Part shown: piece by piece, positions 1-9,441 of the stretch
Numbering within the stretch: position 1 is the first letter of the stretch
How the letters are laid out: each line of letters begins with the position of its first letter
Source of the DNA: Kordiimonadaceae bacterium
GTDB lineage: Bacteria > Pseudomonadota > Alphaproteobacteria > Sphingomonadales > Kordiimonadaceae
Assembly (NCBI GenBank): GCA_016765035.1
Contig: JAESQS010000167.1
Location: 1-32,319, forward strand
Reading direction: 5' to 3'
DNA: 32,319 nucleotides
Notes under the pieces: model-generated
What the model saw: the letters and a program-made list of their open reading frames with translations, nothing else
What the model was told of the DNA's origin: nothing
Databases searched by the model: none
Position numbers and translations under genes: made by a program

Positions 1-215
1 ATACGTTCAGCAGACTCTCGGAACACTCGCCCTGCCGCTGTAAGTTTCACATGCCTTTTCCTGCCACGCTCAAAAAGAGGCGCGCCAATTTCGGTTTCCA
101 GTTGCTTTATGGTTTGGCTAAGAGGCGGCTGACTCATGCTCAGTTTTTCTGCCGCCCGACGGAAATGAAGCTCTTCGGCTAAAACCACAAAATATCGTAA
201 ATGTCGAAGTTCCAT
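1..215 (-). CDS. LysR-family transcriptional regulator, N-terminal part (truncated by window edge)
   Basis: Reverse-strand translation from ATG at 215 reads [65 protein letters not shown]..., a typical LysR winged-HTH N-terminus; ORF open at the window edge. Confidence 0.93.
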   Translation of the reverse strand, partial: MELRHLRYFVVLAEELHFRRAAEKLSMSQPPLSQTIKQLETEIGAPLFERGRKRHVKLTAAGRVFRESAER

Positions 216-491
216 CACACTGCCTGATTTTTATTTCATATCAAAAATACAGTAACACTTCGGAAAAAAAATGAAACCCCTCAACAAATATACAAAAACA
301 GTAAGTCTGGGCTACCGCGTACCAAACCTTGAACGCTGCATCGGCCTCCATAATCAACCGGAACAAGCCGGAATAAATCTTTTTAAAAGGAGGCGTTCTT
401 TTCCGCCACCTCCGTGTCTTAGTAAATAGAACCCCTGATTCCGGGCAAAATATTTATGTGCTATCATGGCATATGCAATCCTCTATGAGGA

Positions 492-1085
492 ATGAGCGAA
501 GACATGGTTGATATTGTTGGAACGCCAGAAAATCTTGGTCAAAAAAGAGACAGCCGGCAAAGGCTAGCTCACCTATACGAGCGGTATCAAACCGACATCT
601 GCAAATATGTTGGCAGAACCTTTGGCGATGGCCCGCCTGACCCAGAAGACGTTGCCCAGCAGGTTTTTGTCAAGTTCGTCGAACTGGATGAAAAAACTGA
701 TATTAAAAACCCCCGGGCATATCTTTACCGTATCGCCCATAACCTTATCGCAAACCTCCACCGCAAAGCCTCTACTCGGCGGCGGTATATTGCAGACCAG
801 AAAAATACCGGGCAGGCCCTTGAAAGTGACACCATTCATCCCGAGCGCATTCTCATCGCGCGCGAAAGGCTTGCTTTGTTAGAGCAGGTCATGTGGGCCA
901 TGCCCGTGAAACGCCGACGGATGATCATTCTGAACTGGTTTCAAGACCTGACCTATGCGGAAATTTCAAGGCAGACAGGGGTCTCAAAATCAGTTGTCCG
1001 AAAACATGTACTTAACGGACTGGAAGATTTTCAAAAAGCATTACGAAAGCAGCACGCGCAGGAACAGGGGGAGTTGGACACATGA
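492..1085 (+). CDS. FecI-type ECF RNA polymerase sigma factor (cassette 1)
   Basis: 197 aa ORF with sigma region 2 (DPEDVAQQVFVKFVEL...NPRAYLYRIAHNLIANLHR) and region 4 (MPVKRRRMIILNWFQDLTYAEISRQTGVSKSVVRKHV); ATGA overlap with downstream FecR gene. Confidence 0.93.
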   Translation: MSEDMVDIVGTPENLGQKRDSRQRLAHLYERYQTDICKYVGRTFGDGPPDPEDVAQQVFVKFVELDEKTDIKNPRAYLYRIAHNLIANLHRKASTRRRYIADQKNTGQALESDTIHPERILIARERLALLEQVMWAMPVKRRRMIILNWFQDLTYAEISRQTGVSKSVVRKHVLNGLEDFQKALRKQHAQEQGELDT

Positions 1086-2155
1086 AATTGCATATAGAAA
1101 CCGAAGGCAGGGTTGATAAAGCCGCCCGTGAATGGTTCACCCTCCTCACCTCAACCGCCGCAACAGACACCGACATTGAAGCCTTTGAGCAATGGCGTAA
1201 CCAAGCCAGCGCCCACGCCGAAGCGTATCAACAGATTAATCAGGTCAGAAATGAACTTGGCATCCTCGCCCACACCCCACAAGGGGAGGCTTTGCTCCGC
1301 TCTATTATGCAGGAGCCAGCCACGCCCTCTTTCTGGTCCCGCTGGATTATGGGCGTGAGAGGATGGCCTCACCTGCCCGCATATGGCGCAGCTATGGCAG
1401 CTATGGTGCTTGTTCTTATCGGCTCATTATTGCAACCGCCCGTGCCGGCCCCTGCGGTATACCAAACCACCTCTTCCGAAGTGCGAACAATCGCGTTGGA
1501 CGATGGTAGTTTGGTCACTCTTGGCGCACAGTCCCATGTAGCGGTTCACTACACTCCCAACCGCCGGAACATTCATTTACAAAAGGGGCAAGCCTTTTTT
1601 AATGTGGCCCGAAACCCGGCACGGCCCTTTGTCATAAAAATGCGCGGTGCAGAAGTATCAGTTTTGGGTACAAAGTTTGATGTGCACCTTGGCCGCACAA
1701 AGGCCACTATCGCTGTATTAGAAGGCCGCGTTCGGGTCACACCGCAGCAGGCCTTGCCGAGCATAAAAACTCAGGCAGTAAGCAAGCCCAAAGTCCTAAC
1801 CGCAGGGCAGGTTATTTCGCTGTCTGACAAAGGCTTTACCGCTGAAATCAAAAAAACAAAAACAATACCCGGTGCCTGGCGAGATGGCAGGTTTACCTAT
1901 GTTGATGTACCCCTTTCCCAAATTATTGCCGATGCGGGGCGCTATTATAAAGGCGCGATTATACTGAGAGATAAAAGCCTTGGTACTACCCTGCTAACAA
2001 CCAGCTTTGATGTGGACCAGATTGATGGTTTTTTACGAAATTTACAAGATATGCTGCCAATTAACGTCACCTATACGCCCTCTGGAAAGGTACTTATAAA
2101 GCGAGCGCCAGAATTAGAAAATACTATAATTAAAGATAAAAGGAGCTCATTTTAA
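1082..2155 (+). CDS. FecR-family anti-sigma factor / signal transducer (cassette 1)
   Basis: N-terminal AREWFTLL...FEQWRNQASAHAEAYQQ (DUF4880-like), one TM segment, FecR core (TTSSEVRTIALDDGSLVTLGAQSHVAVHYTPNRRNIHLQKGQAFFNVARNPARPFVI...VLGTKFDV), directly after an ECF sigma. Confidence 0.93.
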   Translation: MKLHIETEGRVDKAAREWFTLLTSTAATDTDIEAFEQWRNQASAHAEAYQQINQVRNELGILAHTPQGEALLRSIMQEPATPSFWSRWIMGVRGWPHLPAYGAAMAAMVLVLIGSLLQPPVPAPAVYQTTSSEVRTIALDDGSLVTLGAQSHVAVHYTPNRRNIHLQKGQAFFNVARNPARPFVIKMRGAEVSVLGTKFDVHLGRTKATIAVLEGRVRVTPQQALPSIKTQAVSKPKVLTAGQVISLSDKGFTAEIKKTKTIPGAWRDGRFTYVDVPLSQIIADAGRYYKGAIILRDKSLGTTLLTTSFDVDQIDGFLRNLQDMLPINVTYTPSGKVLIKRAPELENTIIKDKRSSF

Positions 2156-2251
2156 GGGCTTCTGTGTCTTCTAGGTAGGGCTCGGCATAAGGGCCCTCTA
2201 AAGCAAGCAGCACCTTGCAGGCTGCCTTGCATAACAAGGGGAGAATACACC

Positions 2252-4871
2252 ATGAATAATAAGAGCCAACTGATATCAAAGGGCAACAGGGCCTTAAAAG
2301 AAAGCCGGTTGAAACTATTGGGCGCGGCTTCGCTGCTTGTGCTTGGCGCTGCCTTCACAAATGTTCAAGCGTCGGAAGACCTGCAAAGTAGATTTCTTTT
2401 TGAACTGGAATCTCAACCTCTTGCAGAGGCATTGGTGCGCTATTCCAAAATGACCGATGTTGTGGTCACTGTTCAGGCTGATTTGCTCTGGGGTAAAACA
2501 TCCCCGGCCATCAATGCCAAGATGTCGGCCAAAGAAGCCCTAACCTATCTGTTGCAAAACACACAGCTTGCCGTGATAGAGCGAAACGACGGCAGCATCA
2601 CAATCCTCCCACCTCGGGCATCAGGCTTTCAAAAAATTGGTTTTGCAAGCACTAAAGAATATGAAGCTGGGCTCGTTGTTTATCCCGATGACGAGGAAAT
2701 GGATGACATAGATGGTGACACAGTCTTTGAAGAAATCGTCGTAACAGGCTCACACATCCGAGGCGTACGCTCCGCCTCACCCGTGTTTGTCTATGGCCGC
2801 AAAGATATTGACCTAACAGGTGTCTCCACTGCCCCAATTCATCCAAACCCTCCCGCAAAATTTCGGGGGTGGTGTTACTGAAGTGGGAGCAGGCGTCACC
2901 AATGTGAATAGCGGTACCGGTGTTAACCTGCGAGGCCTTGGCAATGACAGCACCTTGGTGCTCTTGAATGGTCGCCGTTTAGCGCCTGCCGGGGTGGGTA
3001 ATTTTGTTGATATATCGATGATTCCGCTAACGGCAATTGAAAGGATTGAGGTGCTAACAGATGGTGCCTCTGCCATTTATGGCTCAGACGCTGTTGGTGG
3101 TGTGGTGAATTTCCGCCTGCGGACTGATTATGAAGGTTTTGAAACCAGAGTACGTTATGGCAGTGCTACATCAGGAGACCTTGACGATATTCAACTGGGC
3201 CAAACCTTCGGCACAACATGGGATACAGGCCATGTCCTGATCTCCTACGAATACCAAAAGCGGGATAATCTGGATGCTAATGATCGAGCTTTCGCTGAAG
3301 ATCAACCTGACCCTACTGACCTGTTACCACGGCAAAAACGACATAGTGCCTTTCTAACCGCAGGACAAAGTTTGAGTGATACTTTCGATATATTTGCTGA
3401 CATCTTTTATTCCAAACGCAATGCACACTTGCGGGCAGCGGCCCTCGTGAACGCAGAAGATAATCAGGAGACAGAGCAATATGGCGCTTCACTTGGTTTA
3501 GTAGCTACATTGGGAGCCAACTGGCAGGCAGAGCTGGTTGGGTCCTTCAGTCGAAATGACGTTTTATCACATTCATCGGAACTCTTTGACTTTACATCAG
3601 ACCATCTGTCGCTTGAGGGTAAGATAGATGGCTCTCTGTTCACGTTGCCCGGTGGAGATGTGAAGCTTGCAGTGGGTGGGCAGGTTCGCGGCGAATCATT
3701 CAAAGAGGTTAGAGAATCTTTACCTGATCCTGCAATTGACGCTGACCGAACTGTTTACGGGCTTTTTGGCGAAATATTTGTACCACTGGTAGGCAAGGAA
3801 AACCGCATGGCAGGGGTTGAGCGGCTGGAAATAACTGTTGCAGGGCGTTATGAAGATTACAGCGACTTTGGCTCTTCTACAGATAGCAAATTAGGCCTGT
3901 TATGGTCCCCCACTGCAGGAATAAACTTACGTGGCACCTATGGCACTTCCTTCCGGGTACCCCTTTTTAGAGAGTTGTTTGGTACCCAAGGAGGCATTCT
4001 TGTGCCCTTGCCCGACCCGTCTTCCACTAGCGGTAGCACACTATCTTTGGTCGGGGCAGGTGCCAATTCTGGCCTCCAACCGGAAATTGCTACCACCTGG
4101 ACCGCAGGTTTTGATATAGCGCCACCATCACTGCCGGGCCTCACTATTCAGGCGACATATTTTGATATTGATTTCAAAAACAGAATTGCCTCGCCAGGAA
4201 TAGGTTTTGATGCTCTCTTCAATCCTAGATTTGAACCTGTTGTAGACCGTAATCCGGACCAAGCATTATTGGCCTTTTTAGGTTCGAGTCCGGAGTCTTT
4301 TAATTTAACGGGTGGAGTATTTGACTTTACCGATGCAGAGGTTTTTATCGATAATCGATTCCTCAATTTGTCGAGTGTTCAAACGCGCTGACTTGATGTC
4401 TCTGTTACCTATTCGCTCGACAGTGATGTAGGCAGTTTCGGTTTCAACTTGAATAGTACTTATCTGTTTGAACAATCAGACCAGCTACTTCCCACAGACA
4501 GCCCGTTTGACCTTGTTGGCACAGTCAGTAATCCTCCAAATTTAAAACTACGCGGCAGTATCAATTGGGCCTACGACAGTTTTTCGACCAATCTGGCAGT
4601 TAACTATATCGATGGCTTCCGCAACGAGCAAGTTGATCCGGTGGAGGATGTCAGTTCATGGACGACAGTGGATATGACTGTTAGTTATAGAACCGGTGAT
4701 CGCTCAGGCAGTGGATGGCTGGATGGTACGGTATTCTCCGTGAACGCACTGAATCTGTTTGATCGGGATCCACCATTTGCAGCATCTGCCGGGTTTGACC
4801 GGGATTATGACACCGCGAATGCCAGTGTGCTTGGCAGAACGATTGCCTTTCAGATTACCAAGCAATGGTAA
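2252..4871 (+). pseudogene. STN-domain TonB-dependent receptor, disrupted (cassette 1)
   Basis: Three collinear pieces: 2252-2881 (signal peptide, STN domain, EEIVVTGSHIRGVRSASPVFVYG), 2820-4391 (plug and barrel, shifted frame) and 4392-4871 (barrel end, same frame after TGA at 4389-4391, final residue W). Collinear with the intact paralogue at 9442-12150. Confidence 0.88.
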
Positions 4872-5014
4872 CCTGAAACATGTGCGATCTCCAGTCAGCA
4901 AGGCTACACCTATTTCTTCTCTTCTATCCTTGCTGATCTCCTCTTTTGTCAGGGGCCAAAACCATCCATATGGTCTCAAATAAAAGGTGTGATAAAAAAT
5001 CAGGAAACAACAAT

Positions 5015-7174
5015 ATGAAACACTATGCCGTCTGGTTTAAAAAGCCTGTTTTCCAGCTTTTTACCATATTGATCGCTTGTTATATTATCTGGCAAGTCCC
5101 TGTCGCTGAAGCTGGGGACAAGCGTAGTATTACTGCCAAAGATTTGCTGGAAATCCGTGATATTAAAACCATGGCTCTGTCCCCTGATGACAATTATATT
5201 GCCTATCAGGTGGTGCAGGCCGACAAAGACAAAAATGATTATGATATTAATTGGTATGTAGCCACTACTAAAGCAAACGCAAAACCCCTCATGGTGGCTG
5301 ATGGTGGTGAAGCTCATCTATTTACAAATGGTATTGGGTACAAAGTGGGAGAGCTGGAAACAAGTAAAATAGTCTGGGCGCCTGATAGTGAGTGGATCTA
5401 TTATACAAAAATGCAGAATGGTGCATTGCAGATTTGGCGCAGCCATCGCAACCGCTATGGACAAGAACAAGTGACCCATAATGCAGCAGATGTTGAAGGC
5501 CTGAAGTTTTCAACAGATGGATCAAAACTGTTGTTTGCTGTAGGGCGCACACGGGCGGATATTAAGGCAATATTTGAAAAACAGGCCCGGCAAGGCCATT
5601 TATTACAGTATCCCGGTATCTATAGTGTTGAGGAGGGACCATCTTTGCCACCCTGTAGCGATGGACGAGAAAGGTGGGTTCAATATACTATTGAAAAATG
5701 GTCCTGCACCCAGACAGTTTGGGTGGTTGATGCTCAGACAGGTATTGAACATAAAGCCAGCCTTGAGGAAGCCAAGGCATATTTTGCCAAATCTGATCTC
5801 AACACTAGTTTTGGGAAATTGAAAGACCAGACTCGGTCCATGGAAACCCCCTCCCCGGATGGTAGCCACCTTGCCTGGTTTGAAAATAAAGACTCTACCA
5901 TTTATAGAGGGTATAGGCCGCCTATGCGTGTGGTCGTCTCTGACGGAAGCAAAACAGAGCGTTGCTCTACAGATGCCTGCCGTAGTGTGCTGCCTGAAAA
6001 ATTATGGTGGAGCACAGACGGCAAAGAGGTAATATTCTTGATGCGTGATGGCCCGCGTGAGACCCTTAGTTCACTATATGGCTGGACACCGGGTGAGGCA
6101 GATGTGCGCACAATCCGCAGCAGCGATGATGTGCTTGATAATTGTGATATTGTGGGAGATCGCCTGATATGTGGCTACGAGACATGGACATCACCTAAAA
6201 AGATTGTCTCTGTTGACCTGAACAACTGTGAAATCACGACCATTGTGGATATGAACCCTGAGTTTCAAAATTTTAATTTTACCAAAGTTGAGAAAATTCT
6301 TGACGAGGATGCCTATAATAACAAAGCCCATGCCCATCTGGTTTACCCAAAGGATTACACGGAAGGGCGGCGATATCCGCTGGTAATCGTTCAATATCGA
6401 TCCGACGGGTTCCTGAGAGGCGGGATGGGCGATGAGCAACCCATTCATGTTTTCGCGCAACAAGGTTTCGCTGTGCTTAGTTTTGATATGCCGAGACAAG
6501 ATGATAATTACGCGAAAATTGATGATGTAATAGAATTAAACAAGCATGATTATAGGTGGCGCATTATTGATCGTGGGCCTGTGACAGCAATTGACCGCAT
6601 GGTTAAAGTTCTGGGAAAACGTGGCATTATTGATCCCAACCGAGTAGGTATTAGCGGATTAAGTGGTGGTGCAATGACGACCATGTCTGCCCTGTTGGAG
6701 CGAGATTATGCGGCGGCATCAGTGGCAGCAATTAATGGTGCCCCGCCAAGCTTTAGGTTGCCTCCTTCAAGTCTTTTCAGGAAAGTGAGAGATTATACCT
6801 TTGGCGGAACCCCTTTTAGCAAGGTAGGATTTGAAATGCGCGCTAAATACTCATTTGCCATGAATGCTCACAGAATTGATACACCTTTTTTAAGTCAGGT
6901 TTCCGACAGTGAATATTATTTTAACAGACAAAGCCACCATGCGTTAGAGGAGGCAGGTAAGCCGGTGGAAATGATTATTTACCCTGATGAGTATCATGTG
7001 AAATGGCAACCAGCACACCGATATGCGGTCTACACCCGCACTGTCGATTGGTTTAATTTTTGGTTGCGGGGCGTGGAGGACAACAGCGCTGATAAGGTAG
7101 AGCAATATGAGCGTTGGCGTGGCCTGAGGACGGTGCATCAGGCCAACCTGCAAACGCTTGCGGCGGTGCATTAG
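5015..7174 (+). CDS. Secreted S9-family serine peptidase, resembling Atxe2-type lasso peptide isopeptidases
   Basis: N-terminal signal/TM segment (MKHYAVWFKKPVFQLFTILIACYIIWQVPVAEA), beta-propeller-like N-half (ITAKDLLEIRDIKTMALSPDDNYIAYQVVQADKDKNDYDINW), paired Cys motifs, nucleophile elbow GISGLSGG, C-terminal His region PDEYHVKWQPAHRYAVYTRTVDWFNFWLRG. ATG at 5015 chosen over the ORF-track start 4946. Confidence 0.85.
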   Translation: MKHYAVWFKKPVFQLFTILIACYIIWQVPVAEAGDKRSITAKDLLEIRDIKTMALSPDDNYIAYQVVQADKDKNDYDINWYVATTKANAKPLMVADGGEAHLFTNGIGYKVGELETSKIVWAPDSEWIYYTKMQNGALQIWRSHRNRYGQEQVTHNAADVEGLKFSTDGSKLLFAVGRTRADIKAIFEKQARQGHLLQYPGIYSVEEGPSLPPCSDGRERWVQYTIEKWSCTQTVWVVDAQTGIEHKASLEEAKAYFAKSDLNTSFGKLKDQTRSMETPSPDGSHLAWFENKDSTIYRGYRPPMRVVVSDGSKTERCSTDACRSVLPEKLWWSTDGKEVIFLMRDGPRETLSSLYGWTPGEADVRTIRSSDDVLDNCDIVGDRLICGYETWTSPKKIVSVDLNNCEITTIVDMNPEFQNFNFTKVEKILDEDAYNNKAHAHLVYPKDYTEGRRYPLVIVQYRSDGFLRGGMGDEQPIHVFAQQGFAVLSFDMPRQDDNYAKIDDVIELNKHDYRWRIIDRGPVTAIDRMVKVLGKRGIIDPNRVGISGLSGGAMTTMSALLERDYAAASVAAINGAPPSFRLPPSSLFRKVRDYTFGGTPFSKVGFEMRAKYSFAMNAHRIDTPFLSQVSDSEYYFNRQSHHALEEAGKPVEMIIYPDEYHVKWQPAHRYAVYTRTVDWFNFWLRGVEDNSADKVEQYERWRGLRTVHQANLQTLAAVH

Positions 7175-7532
7175 GCAGGCTTGCTACCCAAAAATGGAGC
7201 ATGAAACACCTGTGTCTAAGGATGATTGGCACCCACGTTTCATGCTTCTTCTTATGCCGCGTCTCGCGCTACTTCCCGCCGTTGGGGCCCCTGCGCAAAA
7301 CACAGCTCATTACTATACAACGTATAAAAAAACAAACCGTTCCAAATTTTTTGCACTTTTTTATAGATAAGTATCAATTGTGCCTTCTTGGCCTAATTTA
7401 TGTGTCTAAACCGCTGCACTCCTCAAAAAATTCCGGTAATCGCCTTAGTTTTTCTTGCCAGATATTATTCAGCGAGCATAATGGCGGTGTGGCAACCGGT
7501 GTGGTGGGACAGGCTGGTATTGTGGGGCTGGG

Positions 7533-8177
7533 ATGAAAAAGTGGTTTTTTAAAAATAGGAAAAAGCGCCTCGTAAGTGGCGGCGGTGAGCAGGCGGCCTC
7601 CTTGCTGGTCGAAACATTATATCGGGACCATTTCACGGACCTTTGTAAAAATATCCACATATCTTTTGGGGGTGGCCCGCCAGAGCCAGAAGACATTGTG
7701 CAGGCAGCCTTTACAAAATTTGCCAGCCTTGATCATGCAACATCCATTGAAAAGCCGCGCTCGTTTATTTTCATTATTGCCCGCAATTTGGTGCTCGATT
7801 ATAAACGTCGCCGCAAGATGGACGATGCTTATATTGCAGAGCAAATTGCGCTTGATCATGACTTTAAATTGGAAGGGATCACGCCTGAACGCGTTGTATT
7901 GGCGAAGGACTATCTTAATCAGCTTATTCGCGTTCTTCGTACCTTGCCGAAAAAGCAGCAGGTTATTCTGTCCATGAACCGCCTTGAAGGGAAGTCATTC
8001 AAACAAATCACACAAGAGACAGGCTGGTCTGCCGGGGACATTAGCCGCAACATGAATGCCGGGATGGAGACGTTAATCCGCATCATGGACACAGGCACCC
8101 CCACGGAAATTGATAGTGCTGCGCACACAGAAACAGCAGGCCCCTCTCACAGTCGACAAGTAGATAAAAAGCAATGA
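7533..8177 (+). CDS. FecI-type ECF RNA polymerase sigma factor (cassette 2)
   Basis: 214 aa; PEPEDIVQAAFTKFASLDHATSIEKPRSFIFIIARNLVLDYKRR and LPKKQQVILSMNRLEGKSFKQITQETGWSAGDISRNM; ATGA overlap with FecR. Confidence 0.92.
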   Translation: MKKWFFKNRKKRLVSGGGEQAASLLVETLYRDHFTDLCKNIHISFGGGPPEPEDIVQAAFTKFASLDHATSIEKPRSFIFIIARNLVLDYKRRRKMDDAYIAEQIALDHDFKLEGITPERVVLAKDYLNQLIRVLRTLPKKQQVILSMNRLEGKSFKQITQETGWSAGDISRNMNAGMETLIRIMDTGTPTEIDSAAHTETAGPSHSRQVDKKQ

Positions 8178-9262
8178 GCACGCATAGCAACATGGATCAG
8201 CATATTAAAGAGCAGGCTCGGGAATGGCATGTGATTATGCATTCCGGCAACCTGCCGCAGGAAATGCGCCAAAAATTTGAGGCATGGCTTCATGCAGACA
8301 GAGCCCATAAACAGGCCTACCATGCGTTTGAGCAACTATACCGAGATTTGGACTTTGCCTTGCCACGGGCGGGCATTAATGTTGATGAACTGTTGGGCAG
8401 GCAACAGTCGCCTTTCATGGCGGCCTGCTCTGGCTGGGCAGAAAAGTTAAAGGCATGGCCGGTGCCTGCCGTTGGCACCCTTGCCGCAGGGTTTGTGGCC
8501 GTTGCGCTGGTTTTTGGCGGGCTGCACTTGCGTGATCTATATTGGGGCCCGCAAAGCCACGAAGCACCGCTCCCCCCCTCCACAACATATGCCACAGCGG
8601 TTGCCGAAATCAGCGAAGTCACCCTGGAAGATGGCACTATCATCACCTTGGGGGCGAAATCCAGTTTTGATGCTGTGTTCACCCCCGGCTCACGGCGCGT
8701 CACCCTCGTTAGGGGCCAAGCCTTTTTCGATGTAGCAAAAGACCCAGCCCGGCCCTTTTACGTCACTGTGCAAGATACGCTGGTGCGTGTGGTTGGCACA
8801 AAATTCGATGTTAAAAGCATCCGAGGTGAAGTCCGGGTTTCGGTTTTGGAAGGCGTTGTTGAGGTCATGAAGCCGGGCAAAATTCCCGCAAGCTTCACCG
8901 ATACCGCCCTTATGAATACACCAAAGCACACGCTGACCGCCGGTGAGCAAGTTACAGCACAGATGCGCAAGGCCTTGCCACAGGTGGAAAAGGTTGGCCC
9001 TACAGAGGCAGGCGCATGGCGCAGCGGGCGGCGCTCCTATGAAAATGCCAGCCTTATTGAAATAATTTCTGATTTAAACCGCCACCACAAACGCCAAATA
9101 AATATTGCCTCACAGGATATTGCTGGCCTGCGCACAACAATCACCTTCAATACAGCTGATGTGGCGGCAGTCCTTGAAATGGTGGCGGCAATACACCCCG
9201 TTGAAGTTATTGACGGGCAAAGAGACCAAATTCTATTGCGGCGCAAACACACCCGCAATTAA
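8174..9262 (+). CDS. FecR-family anti-sigma factor / signal transducer (cassette 2)
   Basis: AREWHVIMHSGNLPQEMRQKFEAWLHADRAHKQAYHAFEQ, TM segment, FecR core ISEVTLEDGTIITLGAKSSFDAVFTPGSRRVTLVRGQAFFDVAKDPARPFYVTV...VVGTKFDV. Confidence 0.93.
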   Translation: MSTHSNMDQHIKEQAREWHVIMHSGNLPQEMRQKFEAWLHADRAHKQAYHAFEQLYRDLDFALPRAGINVDELLGRQQSPFMAACSGWAEKLKAWPVPAVGTLAAGFVAVALVFGGLHLRDLYWGPQSHEAPLPPSTTYATAVAEISEVTLEDGTIITLGAKSSFDAVFTPGSRRVTLVRGQAFFDVAKDPARPFYVTVQDTLVRVVGTKFDVKSIRGEVRVSVLEGVVEVMKPGKIPASFTDTALMNTPKHTLTAGEQVTAQMRKALPQVEKVGPTEAGAWRSGRRSYENASLIEIISDLNRHHKRQINIASQDIAGLRTTITFNTADVAAVLEMVAAIHPVEVIDGQRDQILLRRKHTRN

Positions 9263-9441
9263 CGGCAGCGGCCAACGCCCCGCGGGGCGGCCCCCTATAT
9301 GCCACAGCATAAAGCTGGAGAAGTAAATTGGAACGATAACCCGACCCCTGCGTTGTTTAACTAAGATCAAGCTTTTGGTAAGGGCCAACCCACACCAAGC
9401 ATTGATCGCTAAAAAAACGCATAATCGGGAGGACGAATGCA

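Noticed and set aside
388-412. ggaggcg...cgccacctcc imperfect hairpin upstream of sigma 1
   Set aside because: Short, bulged pairing; no T-tract or second copy to support function.
573-839. Numerous antisense or overlapping ORFs in the track (e.g. 573-839 -, 8317-8703 -, 22671-22961 -, 23022-23516 -)
   Set aside because: They lie inside well-supported genes on the other strand or frame and show no recognisable domain.
2820-2881. Programmed frameshifting at GCC-CCA in TBDR1
   Set aside because: A CCC-C run could allow +1 slippage, but a second, independent in-frame stop further down makes a functional full-length product unlikely.
4389-4391. TGA read as a sense codon (recoding or alternative genetic code), together with the TGA at 17927-17929
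   Set aside because: All three sigma genes end in TGA inside ATGA overlaps and Trp is encoded by TGG throughout; both affected genes also carry frameshifts, so pseudogenisation is simpler.
7158-7370. 70-aa ORF between the two cassettes considered as a lasso-peptide precursor
   Set aside because: No recognisable leader (YxxPxLxxxGxxxxxT) or Gly-start core with acidic residue at 7-9, and no lasso B/C enzymes nearby.
9276-9289. 14-bp palindrome cgccccgcggggcg between FecR2 and TBDR2
   Set aside because: Short GC palindrome without a loop or U-tract; no clear role.
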